A stretch of DNA of 64,000 bases from Erpobdella octoculata (Eukaryota > Annelida > Clitellata > Hirudinida > Erpobdellidae), in the NCBI GenBank assembly GCA_963978895.1, contig OZ022246.1:14091909-14155908 (forward strand), in the 5' to 3' direction. Below, piece after piece: positions 59,815-64,000 of this stretch (position 1 is its first letter; every line of letters starts with the position of its first letter). The position numbers were made by a program, and so were the translations under genes. The notes under the pieces are model-generated. The model was not told the DNA's origin and did not search any database. It saw only the letters and a program-made list of their open reading frames with translations.

Positions 59815-59960
59815 AAGGAGCAGCACATACATGTACACACATGCAAGGAGCAGCACATACATGTACACACATGCAAGGAGCAGCACATACATGTACACAC
59901 ATGCAAGGAGCAGCACATACATGTACACACATGCAAGGAGCAGCACATACATGTACACAT
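59815..59960. repeat. 30-bp minisatellite, 5 copies
   Basis: GGAGCAGCACATACATGTAC followed by ACACATGCAA is repeated exactly four times plus a diverged fifth copy. Being a multiple of three it stays open in all frames, but nothing supports coding. Confidence 0.97.
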
Positions 59961-60132
59961 GGTCAGGTTCGCATGATTTGTTCCATTTTAATTATTTCAA
60001 TAATTTTATTTTATTCTGGTAATGCATTAAAGGTTAGCTCATTTCGTAATTCGACGAACCTGGCAATTTGTATTATTAACTTTTTATTGGTATTTAGTAA
60101 ATAACCAGTAATATGTTGATTTTTTCATCAAT

Positions 60133-60592
<460 letters not shown>

Positions 60593-61725
60593 GGGGAGAC
60601 CGGGGCATGTTGAACCAATTTTTATAACTTTACTCAGTACACATTTATTATTGCAGTAAAACATCTTGAAATAGGTTATTATTATAAACAAATATGTTTA
60701 TTACGTATACCACAAATTATTTTTAATTTTAAGATTTTTCCTTGACCATAGAAGAAAATATTAGCAAGCCCGTCATGTGGTTCAACTTACCCCGTTAACG
60801 GGGCACGTTGAACCAATATTTTATAACTGCTGTTGCTAAGCAGTTATTGTTCTAATGAAACATTTTCAAATGTACAAATGTTATCTAAGTCCAATTGATT
60901 TATCTTCAATCTTCTATTTTACTTTATATCTCCAATAAAATTCGAATTTCGCAATTTTTTGGTTTTGTTGTATTTGAGGTTTTTAAGTTCATCTAATTTA
61001 TTACAAAAGTTGCGTAATTATTATAATTAATATTACTAATAATAAGTTCTTGTGTTACGAAACGCTATGGATTAAATCATTAAAACTGCTTAATGCTGCT
61101 TACGTAATTATTGTAACAACTTGTGTGTTTTAGAATGGTTATTGGGTTATTGTGAGAACACGCAATGACCCTGAGAAAAACCCAGACAAAACAGCTAATA
61201 AAAAAATCTAATAACTGATAAAAATATCTAATTATTGACAAAAATTTCTATTAAAATTATCTAATAAAATATCTAACAATTATAACAAGTCAAATCATCA
61301 CCATGATAAAATATTGTTGGTTCAACGTGCCCCTAACAAAATGGTTCAACATGCCCCAATCGTATTGGTCCTAGTATTTTAACTGTAGGCTGATTAACAT
61401 GTTACTAATGCGAGAAAGAAAACACGTACTGTGTTACTGGATAAAAAAACAACAAAAATATGTATCTTAAAATTACTCACTTTCTTTGCAATTGTGTTTT
61501 AAAGAACAATAACGTCAACGACTCAAAATTACTCGAAACCGGCAAAATCACTTACATCGCGATTATTTTAAAATTAACATACATAAACATCACAAATCAA
61601 CACAGCTACTTCTATTTATATTATTAGTCCAAACTATGAAACTCTGACAAAAAAATTTCTATAAATAAGCAAATTTACCTATCTGGTTCAACATGCCCCG
61701 TGGTTCAACATGCCCCGTTCTCCCC
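60593..61725. mobile_element. TIR DNA element with repeated GGTTCAACATGCCCC boxes
   Basis: The terminal inverted repeats GGGGAGACCGGGGCATGTTG and, from the right end, GGGGAGAACGGGGCATGTTG continue AACCA. It is inserted within a TAA array, so a TA or TAA duplication (as in PIF/Harbinger, which targets TWA) is consistent but not provable. The box recurs internally at about 60779-60813 (inverted pair), 61318, 61340, 61684 and 61701. It has no transposase. Confidence 0.75.
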
Positions 61726-61758
<33 letters not shown>

Positions 61759-61860
61759 TAATAATAATAATAAATAAGTTAAGTAAAAAACACAGTTTTT
61801 TAAAAACACACTTTTATATTTTTAAATATATAACATATATTTATGTTTTTTGGCGGTGGA

Positions 61861-61935
61861 AGTGGCGCAGATGGTAAGGTAGTTGGCATGATGCAAGGCG
61901 GTGTTGCCGATCCGACAGTCGTGGGTTCGAGTCTG
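61861..61935 (+). other. tRNA-like sequence (SINE head)
   Basis: A box TGGCGCAGATGG and B box GGTTCGAGTCT are spaced about 50 nt apart. No clear acceptor stem was seen. Followed by an (AT)n/(GT)n tract that may be its tail. More likely a SINE head than a tRNA gene. Confidence 0.45.
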
Positions 61936-61988
61936 AAGTTGAGACATTTATATTTGCGTTATTTCGTGGTGGATTGTAAGCCATCCAA

Positions 61989-62189
<201 letters not shown>

Positions 62190-62274
62190 ATAAACAACGA
62201 GCATATTAGCATAGACAATAAATAGTTCGACGAAAATATCACAATTAATTATTTAATTAAATTTTGTCCAATCC

Positions 62275-62420
62275 GAAAATTTGATGGAATGCATTGTTAA
62301 TCAGTTCGGATGTATATTTAAATTTTTAAGTCTCTAGCTCATCGGGAAGTTAGTTTAAAATCAATTGCAAAATTTGAAGACAGACAGACAGAGAAGTCAA
62401 GTTAAATAAAAGCGTGTAAA
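62275..62420 (+). repeat. LINE-type 3' tail fragment
   Basis: GGAATGCATTGTTAATCAGT, AAGTCTCTAGCTCATCGGGA, then ACAGACAGACAGAGAAGTCA AGTTAAATAAAAGC resemble the tail fragment near 9540-9880. Confidence 0.55.
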
Positions 62421-62424
62421 GAAA

Positions 62425-64000
62425 GTGATAACAGATTAACGTCTTTTTTCTCTAGGACAACCCGTTTAGGCGCTAAGGGGATTTTAAGTTTCAGTAAAAA
62501 CCAAATACAATCAGCGATTTCGTGGAACTGTATATGTATATACCCTACCAATCGTTTGAAAGGAAGGATTTATGTTATTTGCCTATATAAATAATTTAAA
62601 ATATTTATAGTGATTATTCGATTTATTATCGACATTTAAATTTTTAAGATAAGTGGTCTCTTAAAAAAATGTTTTCATCAAGAATATCCTCGGTTATCAT
62701 AAAAAGTAACTATATAATACGTTATTAATAGATTAATGATTAATATCAAAACATTTTTATTCGACATTTAATAATAAATCATATATGATCATTGATAAAT
62801 GTTTTTTATGAAACAATAATTTTGGAATCCATCGAACTAAAGAAAAAACCCCGATAATCCTTTCGTACATATTATTATATAGATTTTCAAACTGCAAAAC
62901 AAGACAAATTATTTTCATTCCAAGAGTGCAAGTATAATTTTCCTATAACTCTTTCAATGACGTGACACAATTATTCATAAAATCTTTTCAAAGCTTTTCA
63001 ATTGTCTCTGCTTATGTATGGGCAATGTGACATAAACGACATAACAGAACTTAGCTGCCAATGTTCGACCTCTATCAGTTGGTCAATTGGGAAATGACCC
63101 AAACACGATTGTCGTGTCAAATAGTGACGTTTAGATGGAATCTCGTGTAAGTTTGAAAAACATTATTTTACATAAAGTTGAAGGCTTTCCAGAGACACGA
63201 CACAAATATTCCAATAGAATCGCGTGGTGGAACTAAGAAACACGCAAGCTTTTAATAAAAAACAAAGGTTTTTTTACTTAAATATATTTTTTAGTGAATT
63301 TCAAATAAAAGTGTATTTATTTATTTATTTTATTACAACGCAAGTGAAGTCCTATAGCAGTCTTTCATTCGCTCAAATTTCTATAACGTCGCCCTAGTGT
63401 CCGTTCAGGAAGGTTGAAACGTGCTCAAGTTTGCGTCCAATGGTTGTTGGGGATTGTTTAAAGTTGAAATATTGGTTCCTACTTTACTAGGCAGTTGATT
63501 GAAAAAGAATTTTTAAAGAGGTTGCAAGCAAAAACAAATAAAGAACAGTCACGAACAATCTCACAGCGCCGGACCGTAGCTGAGACACATTAGACAAATG
63601 TCTGGGCCAGTCTAGGATTTAAAAATTGTTTTTTTAACTCAGTAAATTAATTAATCTCATCTTCCCTTTTCTTTGACGACAGTTATTTTCAACTTTTAAA
63701 AGTTCACATTAAGCTAATACACATGATTTCTCGCATAAATAAATGTTAAACAATGAACTTGTAAATTATGAAACAAAATATAAACATGTATTTTGAACAA
63801 ATAATCATCTGCTTAAATGAAACTAAAACTTTTCATTTTGTTTTAGTTAAATTAAAAAAATTAATAAACTTACTAGTTTTATGTTTTATATTTATTTTTT
63901 TATTTTATTTGATTTAATAGTTTATGATGGCTTTTTTGTGAAAGAACCCGCCTAGACGAAAGATTGTGAGTTATGAAATAGTTAATTTCGGTCCTGAATC
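62425..64000. other. no feature recognised
   Basis: AT-rich sequence to the right edge. No gene, terminal repeat or RNA signature seen. Confidence 0.5.

Overview
This is a nuclear genomic window from an invertebrate animal; I cannot name the phylum. The evidence is three intron-rich genes with GT-AG introns, strong similarity to animal BTAF1 and cyclin K, an AT-rich background, long microsatellites, and a mix of animal transposons (Helitron-like, Merlin, hAT, MULE, Tigger, non-LTR LINEs, tRNA-derived SINEs).

Layout. (1) 1-15.4 kb, minus strand: most of BTAF1 (Mot1), the Snf2-family ATPase that removes TBP from DNA. I reconstruct 32 exons (1552 codons, all phases consistent), from a tiny ATG exon near 15.4 kb to the first ATPase lobe. 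The second lobe lies beyond the left edge. Its introns carry LINE, SINE, Tigger and MITE-like insertions. (2) 17.4-25.2 kb and 26.5-30.0 kb, minus strand: two complete cyclin K genes in tandem, head to tail, with the same intron positions through the cyclin box but divergent Gln/Ser/Asn-rich tails. The upstream copy has about four copies of a 35-39-residue tail module present once in the other. Intron 1 of the downstream copy holds a stack of DNA transposons, including a Merlin element with an 8-bp target duplication. (3) 30-42.5 kb: a block of Helitron-like elements in both orientations, set in (ATGT)n and (AT)n microsatellites. One carries a SINE that itself carries a hAT element. (4) 42.5-64 kb: no host gene recognised. 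It holds microsatellites, minisatellites, a MULE remnant, a 2.5-kb inverted-repeat element with a broken Cys-rich gene, a truncated LINE fused to a tRNA-like sequence, and a TIR element with repeated GGTTCAACATGCCCC-type boxes.

BTAF1 and cyclin K both act in RNA polymerase II transcription (TBP turnover; CDK12/13 CTD kinase), but nothing here shows that they are co-regulated. No CRISPR array, rRNA or prokaryotic system is present. Most of the novelty is in the cyclin K pair and in the datable transposon nesting.
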